In this document: positions 23,701 to 32,527 of the stretch, in pieces
Layout of the letters: every line of letters starts with the position of its first letter
Position numbering within the stretch: position 1 is the first letter of the stretch
From: Ettlia oleoabundans
Taxonomy: Eukaryota; Chlorophyta; Chlorophyceae; Chlamydomonadales
Direction: 5' to 3'
Assembly: GCA_019693395.1 (NCBI GenBank)
Contig: JAAMXP010001411.1
Span: 1 to 32,527, forward strand
DNA: 32,527 bases
Position numbers and translations under genes: made by a program
Notes under the pieces: generated by a model
What the model saw: only the letters and a program-made list of their open reading frames with translations
Database searches by the model: none
What the model was told of the DNA's origin: nothing

Positions 23701-25092
23701 GCGATTGGCTGCCTCTCCGTCGCACAGGCAGCTACGGAGAGGGCGCCACAGCGTGCAACCCTGCTCTTCCTCTGTGTTGCTATGTTCCCTTGCATCCTTC
23801 ATGCTTGTACCGCCGCTCATTGCCTCTGGGCCGCCAACTACTTGCACCAGAAGAGCAGCAGGCAGCTGCAGCAAGAGCGCCAGCCCCAGCCGCCGCTTCA
23901 CCCCCGGTGCACCCAGCAACTTCTTGCATGCATCCCGCAGTTGCTGCACGGCTGCTTGGTGCTCCCCAAGCTGTGCTGCTGCTGCGAGCACGGCAAGGAG
24001 CAGCTGCTGTGTTGCTGCCCTGGCATGCGCTGGCTCTGCTGCTTGCTGCTTGTGCCGATGCTGCTTGAAACGCTGCATCTGCTGCTGTCCTTCTGGCGGC
24101 TGCGCCTGTGCAAGCAACAGGGCGATAAGCTCTGGAAGGGTGTGCCTCACGGCATGCTGAACGATGGCTTCCCATCCCTGCTGCTCAACAGCATCCATCT
24201 GTGCTGCTGCTCCTGGCGTTTCTCCTGTTGCTGATAGATTTGCTCCTTGTACTGGCAGTGCAAGCCATCCCTGCTCAAGCTGCCGACCCTCCTGCTTATT
24301 TCCTTGCCGCTGGCCTGGGCATGCCTGCCTGCTGTCAGCAAGCAGCGCCTGCCTGATGACCGCCGCTGCCAGCCGCAAGCGGAGCCCGGGCAGTAGCCGG
24401 CGCAGCTGCTCCGCCTCGGCTGATGTCTGATTAACTGCCTGGGGCTGCATCAGTCCCGGCTGCATCTGCGCCTCATGCCGCTGCTGCTGTGCTTGCGGTG
24501 CCGTGGAGGCCTGAACAATGGTCAGTCCCAGGTCCCAGCAGCCATAAGCCGTGAAGATATCTACCACTGCTTGCAGCAGCTCCTCCAGCCTGCCAGATTG
24601 CCCGCCTAACGCCGCTGCTGCCTCTCCTGCCGCTTCCTTTGCTGCGCCCCGTGCCACAGCTGTCACAGCTTGTGGCATAGCAGCCGCAGGCATTCTGGCT
24701 GGTGAAGCAGCCTCAGCTTCTAGTGCTGGCAGCATCAGGTGCACAACGGCATCCCTGGCATGCTCTCTGCGGTAGGAGGGGTGCTCAGAGGCTCTCTGCT
24801 GCGTCAACAGTGTCGCTGCCGCAGCCGCCAGCACCCACAACCTTCCTGGCTCAGGCTCGCTATGGCGGCTTGCTGCTATTGCTGACGCATTTCCTGACAG
24901 GCGCGGGAGTCCGCTGGCGTGCTGGTGAGGTGCAAGATTTAAAATTGCCCCCAGCTGCTGGCTGGAAGGCAACGCCGCCGCGCCGCTGAGAGCTGCCACA
25001 GCCAGCCGCCCAGCCGACGCAAAGTCCAAACTGCGGCAGGACGGCGTGACAGCACATATCGCCTTTTGAGCGACGGTCGTGCTATCAACCAT
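14752..25092 (-). CDS. TRM3: TRM3/TARBP1-type tRNA (guanosine18-2'-O)-methyltransferase, giant (about 2101 aa, 19 exons)
   Basis: SpoU/TrmH-family (SPOUT) enzyme that puts a 2'-O-methyl on G18 of cytosolic tRNAs, using SAM (family knowledge). Exons (minus): 25092-23649, 23403-23327, 23168-23016, 22723-21573, 21405-19981, 19790-19688, 19468-19361, 19157-18807, 18576-18513, 18323-17972, 17730-17635, 17378-17273, 17101-17054, 16844-16770, 16494-16148, 15942-15839, 15549-15458, 15283-15165, 14842-14752. The total is 6306 nt, one frame. SpoU motif 1 is [12 protein letters not shown] (1955-1966), motif 2 [12 protein letters not shown] (about 2041-2052), motif 3 [19 protein letters not shown]; the chain ends in an AVFEYTRQ helix. 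Upstream blocks such as [29 protein letters not shown] and [13 protein letters not shown] match the TARBP1 helical-repeat region. Poly-Gln tracts enlarge exons 4-5; human TARBP1 is about 1620 aa and yeast Trm3 about 1436. Seven introns begin with GC. Least certain are the exon 1 donor (23649 or 23607), the exon 12 donor, and the start: an ATG at 25314 may mark an extra 5' exon. Confidence 0.9.
16531..16550 (+). repeat. Short (AGC)n microsatellite in TRM3 intron 14
   Basis: Six perfect AGC units plus two bases, in the intron between 16769 and 16495. It is non-coding in the gene model. Confidence 0.8.
20371..20461 (-). repeat. CAG-type triplet tract encoding poly-Gln in TRM3 exon 5
   Basis: Imperfect CAG/CAA repeats in frame, encoding runs such as [13 protein letters not shown] and [10 protein letters not shown] in the helical region. 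The opposite strand reads as Leu/Cys-rich ORFs, which are shadows. Confidence 0.85.
21004..21095 (-). repeat. Second CAG-type poly-Gln tract in TRM3 exon 5
   Basis: In-frame CAG/CAA repeats encode [13 protein letters not shown] and HQQQQP. The tract lies between helical-repeat segments and is probably a disordered linker prone to length variation. Confidence 0.85.
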
Positions 25093-25354
25093 GACAATAG
25101 TCGCTCCCCAGCGGTCTCCCGGACTGTGATGCTAAACGTGCATGGGGTGTGCACAACGCAGGGAGCGGCTGGCAGCCAGATGCAAACGGCTAGGAGCTCG
25201 CAGCCCCCTGCCGACAGTGCAATGCAACGAATTGACACCCATGGGCAACCAGCGTCGCAGCGCGCGCAGCACAGCACCCAACGTAGCGCCATCGGCAGCC
25301 AGACCTTTCACCACTGGCTAATAAACAGTTTGATGACATTGATACTGTTTAAAT

Positions 25355-25359
25355 TTACA
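25355..25359 (-). terminator. TGTAA polyadenylation motif for the REXO1-like gene
   Basis: TGTAA on the minus strand begins only 14 nt after the stop codon at 25373-25375, implying a very short 3' UTR. It also limits how far upstream the next gene (TRM3-like, starting at 25092) can begin. Confidence 0.55.
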
Positions 25360-25372
25360 CATAGTGATGTCA

Positions 25373-28050
25373 TCAGCTTCTTAAACAACACCGCTCCAAA
25401 ATCGAGCTGCCAGGCGCGCGTGCTTGGACCCGCTCGTACCGCCGCTCTTGTTGTGGTTGTTGCTGCTGATGCTGCTGCTTTTGCACATGTTTCAGGTACT
25501 GCCGCACCAGGCCTCGGATGCTGCTGGACTCTGTCACCAAAAAGTCGGCTGAGCTTGCCCCAGAGTGCCGCTGCATCACTTTGGCGACGCACTTCTCGCA
25601 CACTGCGGCAAGAAGGTGGGGGTGTGCTCAGGGGCTCTCCCCATGTGCCCATCACCCCCTGGACCCAGTGCACTATTCGACCAGGAAACCAGGAACCACA
25701 ATTAACCTGCAATGCGCCTGCCAAGCCCAAGCACAACCACGTCAAATTGCAGGTGAGGCAGCCCAAGGCACAGCACAGCAGGGACCCACCTGCATCGTGA
25801 GTCGCTTGGCTGACCTGGTGCCTCCTAAGCAGCGGGTGCAGCTCTGCCCTGATGAATAGCAGCACCTGGGCGGTAACATCACTCACGGCTGCTGTGCCTC
25901 CTCCCAAAGGGGCAGCTTCTTTGCAGAAGTGGTCAGCAGCCGGAAGACCCTCCCTTTGCGGCAAGTCAGATGCAGTCTGCTGCGCTTGGGCTGTTGTGCC
26001 AGCTGCAAGGGTCGCATTCGGTACTTCCTGCTGGGTATGCTGTGGTAGTGAAGCACCCTCTCCCTTCACTGCTGCTGCCACTGTCGCTGCTGCTGAAGTT
26101 ATCCCATCAACTGTATGTCCTGCTGCTGCCTCTAGCTCCTCTTCAGCTGCAGGCTCTGCAGCTGGCAAGGATCCAGGGCTCGCAGCGTGCTGCTGCTGCC
26201 CAGGCCTTGGCGGTTCAGGCATACCAGCTGCTGGTGGTGCCGACAGCTGCAGCGGCTTCAACTCCCAGTCTCCAACCACAGTTTGTGCGGAGGTGCAAGC
26301 CGAGGTAGGTGCTGCTGCCATGGTTTGGCCACCTGGAACCCCATTTGCGACATCAGTCAAACCAGATGCATCTGCCGCACTTGCCGGCTTGGCGGTTGCG
26401 GCCGGCGCTGCTGTAGGTCTTGCGACAACAGCCACATCTGCGCTCGCTTCTCCTAATGCTGATTCTGCTGCCTGGTTCCTGTGCTCCTCCTCCTCCTCGG
26501 CATCTGACAATGGCAGTGCTTCCCCCCACTCTAGCTCAGCCTCCTCCAGCTGCGCAATCGATGCCTTGTTGGCAGAGCGCTGGCCAGCAACCTCCGCTGC
26601 TGCCCCCCGTTCCCGCCTGGTTTCAGGAGCACCTGCGCTGCCCGTGTCTCTACTGCCTGGTTGTGCAACGTGTCGCTTATCCTGCTCCTGCTCCTGCTCC
26701 TGTTGCTGCTGCTGCCTGTTCTGTTGCTGCGCAGAGTTTGGAGATTGCTGCAAATGGCTGGTGGGCTGCTGCACTTGCTGCTGCCAGTGCTGGGGTTCCC
26801 GGCGCTCGAGCCACTGTAATGCGCTGGTGCGTGCCGCCAGGTTTTGGTACACCTGTGCGCTGCCGCATCGACTGTACAGCTCAAGCTCCTGAGCCAGCGC
26901 CAGATCAAATGCTGCTTTCCTGCATGGCAGCCGCGTGCGACCACAGAGGCAGGGAAGGAACAAGCGTGTGGGAAAACAAGAGCATGACATGTTTTCCTGT
27001 AAGAGCAGACGAGCACTCGAGCTTGGATGCAGCGACCCATTTCAATATGGGAAGCACGAATGAGGCCCATTTGCGTCATTCTCTGCCCAACAAGCGGTTT
27101 GCTGCCACGCCTGTACTAACCTGAGCTCGGCGTCTGCCGCCGCAGGCTGCGGGCGCAGACGCCGCTGCTGCGCTGCCAAAGCCAGGTGCTCTCCCGCCAG
27201 CTTGTTCAGTACAGTCTGCCTGCATCAGCAGCGACAGCAGCGGCAGTGGGCCATCCTATTGGTGGCTACACAGAACTCTGGAAAGCTGGTGAGCATGTGA
27301 ACCCTAGTCTGCTGCCTTATGAATCATTGGCTGCCACCCAAGCCACCAATACCTAGCAACCATCAGTCCAGCTACGGACCTGTTAATACGAGGTATCTTG
27401 CTGCGTGCTACGTAGGGCACCAATGGGCGCTGCTTCACCTCCACAGCAGCCAGGTACTCTGCGCCGCGCTTAGCTGCAAAAGCAGCAGCAGCACCCTGAG
27501 CATCTGCAGGGTAATGGGTACACAGCAGGTTTCTTGCACTGAAGGCTACGCCCAAACATCCTTTCGCCACAATGCAAGTAAGTTTTCCTGCTTGAAAAAG
27601 AAGGTTGCAACGGCTGCAGGCCAATTGGCAACGACAGGCTAACTTCGAGCACAGCTTGAGTGACAGCCACTGCCGCCTTGCCTTGGCGCTGCCGCTTCTG
27701 TGCTCGGGTGTTATGTGCATCAACGTCTGCTTCATCCTCATCTTGGCCCAGAGCATGTTGCAGTATCAAAGCTTTGGCGTTCAAACCAAACTTGGGTGCC
27801 TGAGTAGGAGCAAGCAGCCAGGGAGGGCACGCGGCGGTTGGCGGCAGGCGGCAGTAGCAAGTCAGCGATGGGGCGACGTTTTGGTGGTAATCTAGGCCAG
27901 GGACCGATTGCGCATGTTCAATACCTGCAGAGCCGCCTGGAGCAAGTCATCTTCGCCCTCTTGCCCCATGTAGGCCCGACTGCCAGGCGCCTTCGACGGC
28001 GGAATGGCTGGCTTTGAAGATCTACTGATCAGCAATGCAACAGGCGTCAT
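25373..28050 (-). CDS. REXO1/EloA-BP1-like protein with C-terminal SRI-like helical segment, no exonuclease domain (608 aa, 6 exons)
   Basis: Exons (minus): 28050-27925, 27799-27682, 27503-27380, 27219-27121, 26919-25790, 25602-25373; total 1827 nt in frame. Intron 2 starts GCAAGG. Residues about 115-192 (VARSKIPRINRRQTVLNKLA, then LELYSRCGSAQVYQNLAART) resemble the conserved segment N-terminal to the nuclease in RNA exonuclease 1 / Elongin A-binding proteins. This is a recognition from memory, not a search. Then come Gln-rich runs (about 200-245), an acidic stretch (AELEWGEALPLSDAEEEEE) and a long Ala/Pro/Thr-rich disordered region. Residues about 504-574 form three predicted helices (AQVLLFIRAELHPLLRRH, VCEKCVAKVMQRH, IRGLVRQYLKHVQK), like a Set2-Rpb1-interacting domain that binds the RNA polymerase II tail (inference). 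No EXOIII DEDD motifs occur. A nuclear, transcription-linked role is likely. An in-frame ATG at 27969 is an alternative start. Confidence 0.75.
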
Positions 28051-28221
28051 TTGCAAATCTGTTACAAGAAACTCTGCTGCTGCTGGGAACCTGCTGGCGG
28101 GGCATGAAACGCTGGGTGAGCCTGCAGAGGAGAGGGCGGCAATTCATAGTTGTTGTCTTCCTTGCACGTCTCAACCGCTCGACCTCAGCGTTCAAGTCTC
28201 CAGTGCACCTTGATCGCCAAC
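28051..28221. promoter_or_regulatory. Short bidirectional promoter between the REXO1-like gene (-) and the REEP/HVA22 gene (+)
   Basis: Only 171 bp separate the two proposed ATG codons, which point away from each other, so both promoters and 5' leaders must share this stretch or overlap the neighbouring 5' exons. No TATA box was seen. Confidence 0.5.
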
Positions 28222-31200
28222 ATGGTGTTCAGACTTCTTCTCAACCTCATTCCTACATACGGCAACCTGACCAGGTGCTGCAAGGGCGGCAGGACACGCT
28301 CCTCAACAGGAAGGCCGCTAGCCAGAACGACATGCCGCTTCTGCCAACCCTGGCTTCCTTGCCTCCTCGTGCGCTGCTTGGCCTGTCACACAAACGGTCT
28401 GGGGTCAAGACCGGCGCTGTTGTAGGCTCAGAGCCTCCACAGCGTTAACTCCACTCCCGCCAATCCTTCGGCACGCCGCTGCCCGCCAGCTGCTCGCCTG
28501 GCTTATTTGTTTTGGCCACGCGTGCTGCTCAACCTTGCTAATAGACCAAACATGAACATGCAGGCTTGCTGCCCTCATGGTGGGGCTGGTTCTGCCGACG
28601 TTCAAGAGCTTTGAAGCAATTGAAAGCCATGATCTGGACGATGACAAGCAGGTAAATATACCCCGCAAGCCGCTCTGTTGCCTACAGTATGTACTGCCAG
28701 CCAGGTGGTGGCGCCGCTCTTTGTCCGTCAGTGCAACCATCTTCAACCACCTGGATTTATCCTACCCAGGATACACAGCAGCATGTAGCTGCATTGCAGC
28801 AGTAATGGCAGTATTGCGCCACTGAAATATTTTACTCAACCTCGGCTCGTGGGGTACACCCAACATGTAACCTGGACTCCTGCCCGCCACCATTGCATCG
28901 CACTTGGAGCCTGCAGTGGCTGACGTACTGGGTGTGCTACGCCACTCTCCTTTCAGTCGAGACGGTGGCCTGGTCTTTCCTCATTTGGTGAGTATTGGTT
29001 GTCTTTCAGTAGTGCTGAGGTGGTCAGCTTGCAAAGCCCAGTGGGGACTTGGCTTATCACCCCAAAATGGATCGACAGAGTGGCTGTGTCGGCAATTCAA
29101 GTGTGGGGCTCACGGCTCCAGGCGCTTCCTACAGCAAGCTTGCTGCCCTCAATCAAGGACGGCTCCTGTGCAACTCACAACCGTGCCATGCCGCTCGCCC
29201 CACCTGCCTTGCCGCAGGCTGCCCTTCTACCGCCTCATGCGTGTGTTCCTGCTCGCCTGGCTGGCGCTGCCGCAGTTCCAGGTGGGGGCTGCTGCACGGT
29301 ATTGGCACTGATGTGACTCAGGTTTTGCGGGGCTGCTGGTCTGCGCCGGTGGCTCGAAAGAACAGAAATGTCTCTTCAGCAGTCCAGAAACCAGATTACC
29401 AGACCGACTGCCTGGCTGTAACATGCAGTCTGCTGGCTTTTACATGCAACCAGAGCTGCAAGCCGCGCCTGCCTGCGCAGTCGCGTTCGCCAATCAACCC
29501 AATCAACATTCCTGCCCTTGCCCTACTCTTGCCCTCGCGTTTCTGTCCCTACTCCTGCAGCTTTGCCTCCCCTGCTGGTTTTGCCTCACACTTTCAACCT
29601 GCCTGCTCGCCCAAACATTTGGGTGCTGACCATCCTGCTCTACTTTGATGGGGGCTGACTTCTCGTCTTTTCTGCCCTGAAATGGTGACGCCACATCTCC
29701 TTAGCACACTTCTTACATACGCACATCTGCAGGGTGCGGCGTTCGTGTATGAGCAGTTCGTGCGCCCCTTCCTGCTGGTGGCGGTGCAGAAGGCGAGGGA
29801 GGTGCCCAGCCTGGAGCCTTACCTCCGCAACTTCTCCGCCAACAAGGTGGGGGCAGGGTGCACACAGGTGGAACAATGGGCTGCGCAGTGGTTGAGCGGG
29901 GCTGGTGGGGCTTTGAGTGAGGTTTGGGGTGTGCTTAAGTGCACTTGATCACCTTACCATCGAAATCCGGCCGGGATTTCCTGGGCTCAGTTTGGGGTGT
30001 GGGTCTGCGAGTTCGTGATCCATGTGCCTGCCAGAAGGTGTGGCAAGATGTTGCGCTCAGCCAACCCTCAATGTTCAAACATGGAAGGCCGCGTTGGAAA
30101 TGCGACTGACTTGCGATCGTCGATTGCCATTTGAGGAGGGTTGGCCCAGCTTCAAACCAGCTAGCAGTATGGTGAAGCAGTCCCAGGACATTTTTATCTT
30201 TTATTGTCCCTCTACGGCTACCTCTGTTGCTGCTCAAGCTCTTTTCTTCTGTTTTTGCTGGAGTTGCTGTCATCACTGGCACCGCTGCTCTCATTGCTGC
30301 TTCCTTGCAGCCCGTTGCCACGGCCTCCATGGCTCCCAGCACTTCGCCATCTGCTCAGCCCGCTACGGTTGGTGCTCCACTATAGTGTTAGCGGAAGGCT
30401 GGGCTGACACTGTGTGCTGGGTTGCATGAAAAAATAGTGCAAACTGCATATTGGCCCACCAGTCATGCAGCTGGCTGACTGTCTGTTATGTTCGCGCCTC
30501 CATCAGGCCTAAAGTGGCAGATGCCCACTAGTGGATGATACCTGCCCGTATACCCCTCACCAGCTTTAGTTTAACCCGCTCACTGGTGATCCTGTGCATC
30601 AACCGCTGCGGTGAAGCCTGGTGGCCGACCCTTATGCTCTTGCTGACCTGGGTGCTGTCCTTTCTGCCCCTGCTTGATCGACCCACATGGCCTTGCCTGC
30701 AGAGCTATGATGCCCTGAAGCGCGAGGCAGAAGCCATCAAGCGTGAGGCCATGCAGAAGATTGATGAGACTTTTGACAAGGCCAAACAGCCGGCGGTCAG
30801 GTGGGGTGCCAGCATTGGGTACAAGCATCAAGCACTGCCATAAGCATGCTGGGGCAGCGTGATGGCCTAGTGGTGGCGGTGGGAGGGTGGTGCAGCTATA
30901 TGCTGAGGTGCTTGCATATGCTGCCCCAGTATCTTGTCACATGGTCGGAATATACTAGCATCACAGGCGTGTGAGGCAGCGCCTGTGCTGGTTCGTGTAT
31001 GCCGTCGGCTGTAGTGATCACAGGCACAGTGGGCTTGCTTTCAAATCCTCTTGCCATGCGGCAGGTGTTTGGGAGTGCTGAATTCAGCACGAGGGCAGCA
31101 GGTCTGCGCAAGCTCTGCTTGCCTGCCTTCCCGCTTGCCCGCGTTGGCGTAAGGCCGACACCTGCACTTAGGTTTATATGTTTTTTTGGGCGATGTTGCT

Positions 31201-31274
31201 TCTGCTGCAGGGCTGATACGGAGGAGGAGGAGCAGCGGTCTGCCTACCAGCCCCTCAAGGCACATGCCCAGTGA
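28222..31274 (+). CDS. REEP/DP1/HVA22-family ER membrane-shaping protein (183 aa, 7 exons)
   Basis: Reticulon-like protein that bends ER tubules and affects vesicle traffic; plant HVA22 members are often stress-induced (family knowledge). Exons: 28222-28274, 28564-28651, 28917-28987, 29218-29281, 29733-29846, 30703-30800, 31211-31274; total 552 nt in frame. The TB2/DP1/HVA22 domain is complete. It contains the hairpin LAALMVGLVLPTFKSFEAIE, then DDDKQ followed by WLTYWVCYATLLSVETVAWS, then LPFYRLMRVFLLAWLALPQF, then GAAFVYEQFVRPFLL. A charged amphipathic C-terminal helix (KREAEAIKREAMQKIDETF) and an acidic tail follow. The first exon is short (MVFRLLLNLIPTYGNLT) and was placed because its phase and donor join exon 2; it is less certain than the rest. 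Introns 4-6 all begin GTGGGG. Introns 5 and 6 are the longest here (856 and 410 nt). Confidence 0.92.
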
Positions 31275-31960
31275 AGCGCGGAACGGTCATCCTAAGGCGC
31301 ATGCCAACAAAGCGCCTGGGGATGCGCCCAGCGATGCCCTTGAGGCGTTCGCATGGTGAAGCCCCTTTGGGGATGCCCACGGGTGCTCGATTTAGAAGGA
31401 ACCTGGTCAAGATGGCTCAAGCCACCCGTCAGGGGATATGCCTGCCCATGAGGTGGCGGGAGGGCTGTAACATTCAGCCTGCCGTGTCGAGCCTGTGAAT
31501 TCAACCGTTTCTAGCTCTTGAGATCTGCGTTTCAGATCTTCTGGTGCTGCAGCTAGCCTCGTTGGTTTGCTACCCTGAAGCAACATGTGCTGCAGCCTAG
31601 GACCTTCACTCGCCCATGTTTTGTATAATAGGCATCACTGTGTTGAGCACGGGCATTTAAGGAGCTGGCCAACCTCCCGAGTGCCCCTTCATTTGCCTTT
31701 CAATCCATCTGCAGCCGCTAACTGGCCATATATCATCTGCATCCTGTAATGGTCAGTTGCCAGAAATTTCTTTTTGGTTAACGTCACGTACTTTCGTCAA
31801 AGCATCAGAAGAACAGATAAAATGCTGCATCGGAAAGGGGTCTAGCTGGAGCCAGCAGGTCTGTCCACCGAAGTCACGTAGGACGCAATACGCAAAGGGT
31901 TTGTTTGCATTCGGCCTGCTAAGCTTACCCTTAGCGTGCTAACCCGCTTTGCCTGGCCAG
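31275..31960. other. 3' UTR of the REEP/HVA22 gene and upstream region of the last gene
   Basis: No conserved coding segment recognised. The first exon of the gene that continues at 31961 should lie here, but I could not place it: short ATG-led stretches (for example at 31749 and 31585) do not give a convincing exon with matching phase. Confidence 0.35.
31466..31470 (+). terminator. TGTAA polyadenylation motif for the REEP/HVA22 gene
   Basis: First TGTAA after the stop codon, 192 nt downstream. A second TGTAA lies at 31745-31749 and could serve instead. Confidence 0.55.
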
Positions 31961-32436
31961 GCACGACGTCTCTCGGCTTGTAGCTGTTAAGGTTGCTACG
32001 TTCACTGACAAGCGTGACTGGCAGGAGCAACAGTCTTGGACCATACCACAGCCATGCAGCAGGGTCGAGCAGCACAGGGTGGACAGGCTTTTTGCCATCT
32101 TTGTCTGCCTCAATGTCCTTATCGCTTGGCTGCGCCTAACTCGCTTAGCTCACGCCAGTGATGGGCGTGCTAGCACAAACATCGTTGGCGGCAGGCATGG
32201 CTGGGCCCTGCAAGCCAGGCTGGCGACCTGCCTTGCTATCACCATTGCACTGCCAGCATCGCTGTCCTATGCGGCCCGGAGCAGGAGGAGAGATAAGCTG
32301 CGAAGTTGGATCATCGGGGCTCATAGGCTGTTGATTGTGACTTTGCTTCCGGATGCCTTGGTGCTAGGCGTCCTGAGGCACCCACCAGCGACAGGCATTG
32401 TGGGCGCCCTGCGGGACAGCATGCACGTGTTCTTGG
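31961..32436 (+). CDS. Internal exon of an unidentified multi-pass membrane protein (partial, continues beyond window)
   Basis: An exon open for 158 codons, with a good acceptor (GCTTTGCCTGGCCAG before 31961) and donor (GTGAGG at 32437). I do not recognise the family. A hydrophilic start (VATFTDKRDWQEQQSW) is followed by three hydrophobic segments: LFAIFVCLNVLIAWLRL, LATCLAITIALPASLSY and LLIVTLLPDALVLGVL, separated by Arg-rich loops (SRRRDKLR). It therefore looks like part of a polytopic membrane protein. No ATG occurs in frame between the acceptor and the first hydrophobic segment (only GTG at 32079), which supports an upstream 5' exon. The exon begins in phase 2 and ends in phase 1. Confidence 0.55.
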
Positions 32437-32527
32437 GTGAGGCATCATTAGGGTTTGGTTTTTGGCGTATTTGTGTGTATGTGCGGTGCCGTTATTGATT
32501 GGATAGCGGAGCGGGGGCGGGAAACTG

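Noticed and set aside
25852..26892. Long plus-strand ORF (346 codons) rich in Ser, Cys and Ala
   Set aside because: It is antisense to the large exon 5 of the REXO1-like gene; its composition is the mirror of CAG/GCA-rich coding sequence and it contains no recognisable domain.

Overview
The window looks like nuclear DNA of a green alga, most likely a chlorophycean such as a Scenedesmus/Sphaeropleales relative. This is inferred from GC- and CAG-rich sequence, densely intron-split genes with introns mostly of 60-550 nt, TGTAA polyadenylation motifs, poly-Gln/Ser/Gly tracts in proteins, and plant/algal-type gene content. I reconstructed exons by hand by joining conserved protein segments across splice sites. 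Every multi-exon model with a defined start and stop keeps one reading frame with a total length divisible by three. No tRNA, rRNA, CRISPR array or transposon was recognised.

Layout. (1) 142-988 (+): last three exons of an RlmN-type radical-SAM rRNA methyltransferase whose 5' part lies outside the window. (2) 1879-7425 (-): complete 15-exon D-2-hydroxyglutarate dehydrogenase (574 aa, probably mitochondrial), with a Ser/Gly-rich insert beside its metal-binding motif and a 59-G run in its last intron. (3) 7966-9847 (+): five-exon gene for a protein of about 337 aa that I cannot identify. (4) 10314-14202 (-): ten-exon major facilitator, Spinster-like. (5) 14752-25092 (-): 19-exon giant TRM3/TARBP1-type tRNA Gm18 methyltransferase of about 2101 aa with a SpoU catalytic end and Gln-rich helical N-terminal region. 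(6) 25373-28050 (-): six-exon 608 aa protein with a REXO1/EloA-BP1-like segment and a C-terminal helical segment resembling an RNA polymerase II (SRI-type) binding module, without an exonuclease domain. (7) 28222-31274 (+): seven-exon REEP/DP1/HVA22 ER-shaping protein, sharing a 171 bp divergent promoter with gene 6. (8) From about 31961 (+): an exon of an unidentified multi-pass membrane protein that runs out of the window.

The genes do not form a pathway. They are ordinary housekeeping or membrane genes in divergent, convergent and tandem arrangement. The most unusual feature is splicing: about 10 of 54 reconstructed introns begin with GC instead of GT (consensus AG|GCRAG), seven of them in the TRM3 gene. 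This is far above the roughly 1% usual in eukaryotes. Other points of interest are G-quadruplex-like (GGGT)n runs on 5' splice sites, the REXO1-like protein that lacks a nuclease, and the two unidentified genes.
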